64,000 nt of DNA from Ligustrum vulgare (Eukaryota > Streptophyta > Magnoliopsida > Lamiales > Oleaceae): NCBI GenBank assembly GCA_963555705.1, contig OY743190.1:15755491-15819490 (forward strand), in the 5' to 3' direction. How positions within the stretch are numbered: the stretch's first letter is position 1; every line of letters starts with the position of its first letter. The notes below the pieces were generated by a model that worked only from the letters and a program-made list of their open reading frames with translations, searched no databases and was not told where the DNA came from. Positions 62,812 to 64,000 of this stretch are shown here, piece by piece. The translations under genes and the position numbers were made by a program.

Positions 62812-64000
62812 ATTCTTCTGTTGCTGCCTTTGTCAAATCATCAAGGATTCTTAGGTTGCTGAAGTTTGTAGAATAATACATTTCCTACTTACGCAAATAT
62901 TTGATGTCGTCAAGCAAGTCTTCATGACAGGTTCAAGGAGCTCCAAAGTTTATAGCCAACGGTCCAAACTCATTTTCAAGATGCAGAAGAACGACAATTT
63001 ACCAATAAAGCATTTAGAATTTGGCTTTGTCAACTCAAACATGCAGCCGACAAAGTGAAGGACTTGTTTAGAACACTGCGCATTGAAGGAATCCAGAACA
63101 TTTAGTTTATTGGTGGCTATCAGTTCTGTGCCTTGCTTCCACCATCGGGTAGAATTATGCACATTGACAACCGCATACGGATTAATCTCTCACCCTTGAT
63201 TTCATAATTCTTTGGGATTACCGTGCAAAATACAAAGCAGTGTTTGAGATACAGCGTCATATGAATGTAACTTACAAGTAGGGCAGGTAAAATTTTATTT
63301 TTATAAGCCTCCAAATTCCAAAGATTACTATTCTGAACGTATAACCACTCTTTATCATCTGTCTTGGAGCACATGTGACCACCGAGAATTTTGAAGCCAA
63401 AGGAATACCTTCACATTTCCACATTAGTTGTTCGACAGTTACTTGAAAATTAGGAAATTACTCTTCTTTTGTTTGATCAAAAGAAAGGCGCCCTTCCAAT
63501 ATTTTCCAGCGGTTATCATTTGTCATATCCTTCAAGGAATGTGCAGAATTAGAATTGCCTGTTGCCATTGCAACTTTTTGACAAGTATCTTGCTTCCATC
63601 AAGTCCACACTTGAACAGTGGCCTTAGTGCATCAAAACCATCACCGAGTACAAGAAGATATTTCTTTTGTTTTAATGATTTCCACATCATTGTACAGAAT
63701 GTTCAAGTTCATTGAATAACATTTATTTCCTGTTGATGACTAAATTAATGCTTTAATTGTTCTTTTAGCATTGAAATCACGTGATACAAAAAGTCATATT
63801 CTTAAATTGTGGAAATGTTCCATTTCCTTGTCGTCATTATTGATGAATTGGCAAAGACCTGTTTTCCCACTTCCTGAAGTACCAACATCTGATATAACAG
63901 ATGCGGTTGCTCCGTCGGCTACTCCTGATGTTGTTTTCAAGAGGTAGTTTCATTTCCTGCTTTTCAAATTGGTTTTCGCCAATATTTCTTTTTCCCAACT
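62812..64000. repeat. Monomer 49, cut by window end
   Basis: 1,189 bp present. Shares the 20-bp deletion ('gtcttcatgacagg') with monomer 42, 8,497 bp earlier. Private 'taccaataaag' and 'catatgaatg'. The array continues beyond the window. Confidence 0.93.

Larger units (their letters stand above)
52431..64000. repeat. Right block of NLR-derived tandem array (monomers 40-49)
   Basis: The same monomer in the same orientation resumes directly after the truncated 3' LTR. There are eight full copies (41-48), a partial first copy of 667 bp and a last copy cut by the window end. These monomers are more diverse than the left block. They carry several apparently ancestral alleles, for example 'ggtgccttgcttcc' in monomers 41, 42 and 47, and an undamaged Glu codon at the 41/42 and 48/49 junctions where the left block has a stop. 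Confidence 0.96.

Noticed and set aside
1..64000. CRISPR array or bacterial origin
   Set aside because: Repeats are 1.2 kb without spacers, and the content is plant NLR plus an LTR retrotransposon.
1..64000. Functional centromere
   Set aside because: Higher-order repeats and a Tekay-like insertion are compatible with pericentromeric DNA, but nothing in the sequence shows centromere function. CENH3 ChIP or FISH would be needed.
1..64000. Cluster of expressed NLR genes
   Set aside because: No copy has an open NB-ARC, LRRs, MHD motif or a correctly oriented coiled coil, and the lesions are shared.

Overview
This window is one uninterrupted block of plant satellite-like DNA. It contains no intact protein-coding gene that I can support. 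About 58.6 of the 64 kb is a head-to-tail tandem array of a roughly 1,216-bp monomer. I count 46 complete copies and 3 partial ones, and the array runs off both ends of the window. The rest is one LTR retrotransposon of about 5.35 kb that sits in the array and has lost most of its 3' LTR. The tRNA-iMet-type primer-binding site, the LTR structure and the NLR homology point to a flowering plant, probably a eudicot. I cannot name the species.

The monomer is a scrambled fragment of a CC-NBS-LRR (CNL) disease-resistance gene. On the minus strand it carries most of an NB-ARC domain: linker, P-loop (GTSGIGKT), RNBS-A, kinase-2, RNBS-C, GLPL (CEGIPLA) and RNBS-D (CFVFCSVIPKNYEI). The MHD motif and LRRs are absent. 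On the plus strand, between consecutive NB-ARC pieces, it carries the Rx_N coiled-coil domain (QDAEERQFTDKAFRIWL). The coiled coil is therefore inverted relative to its own NB-ARC. The same stops, frameshifts and motif losses recur in essentially every copy, so the source gene was dead before it was amplified.

Layout: monomers 1-38 plus truncated monomer 39 (1-47079); retrotransposon (47080-52430); monomers 40-49 (52431-64000). Monomer phase is set here by the first base of 'attattctg', which is also base 1 of the window. Approximate offsets within a monomer are: coiled coil (+) 125-313, RNBS-D part (-) 328-582, GLPL (-) 603-623, kinase-2 (-) 845-882, P-loop (-) 1068-1091. Left-half classes are A (one G lost, giving 'tctgtgccttgc', plus 3 extra bases giving 'tatgcac'), C ('gccttccttcc') and F (one T lost, giving 'gcctgcttcc', plus 'attaaaatctcc'). 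Right-half types are r1 ('gtaacgaatg', 'aatatatttc') and r2 ('gtacagaatg', 'aagatatttc').

The left block shows higher-order repeats at four scales: 4-mer (about 4.86 kb), 3-mer (3,650 bp), 2-mer (2,431 bp) and single-monomer duplications. There are also mosaic monomers. This is what repeated unequal exchange and gene conversion would leave. The right block is more heterogeneous and keeps alleles from which the left-block classes can each be derived by one change, so it looks closer to the ancestral state.

No genes act together here as a pathway. The most interesting possibility is regulatory or structural: a large NLR-derived satellite with resistance-gene sequence on both strands, which could feed small RNAs or antisense transcripts against live NLR genes, or could simply be a heterochromatic satellite born from a resistance-gene cluster.
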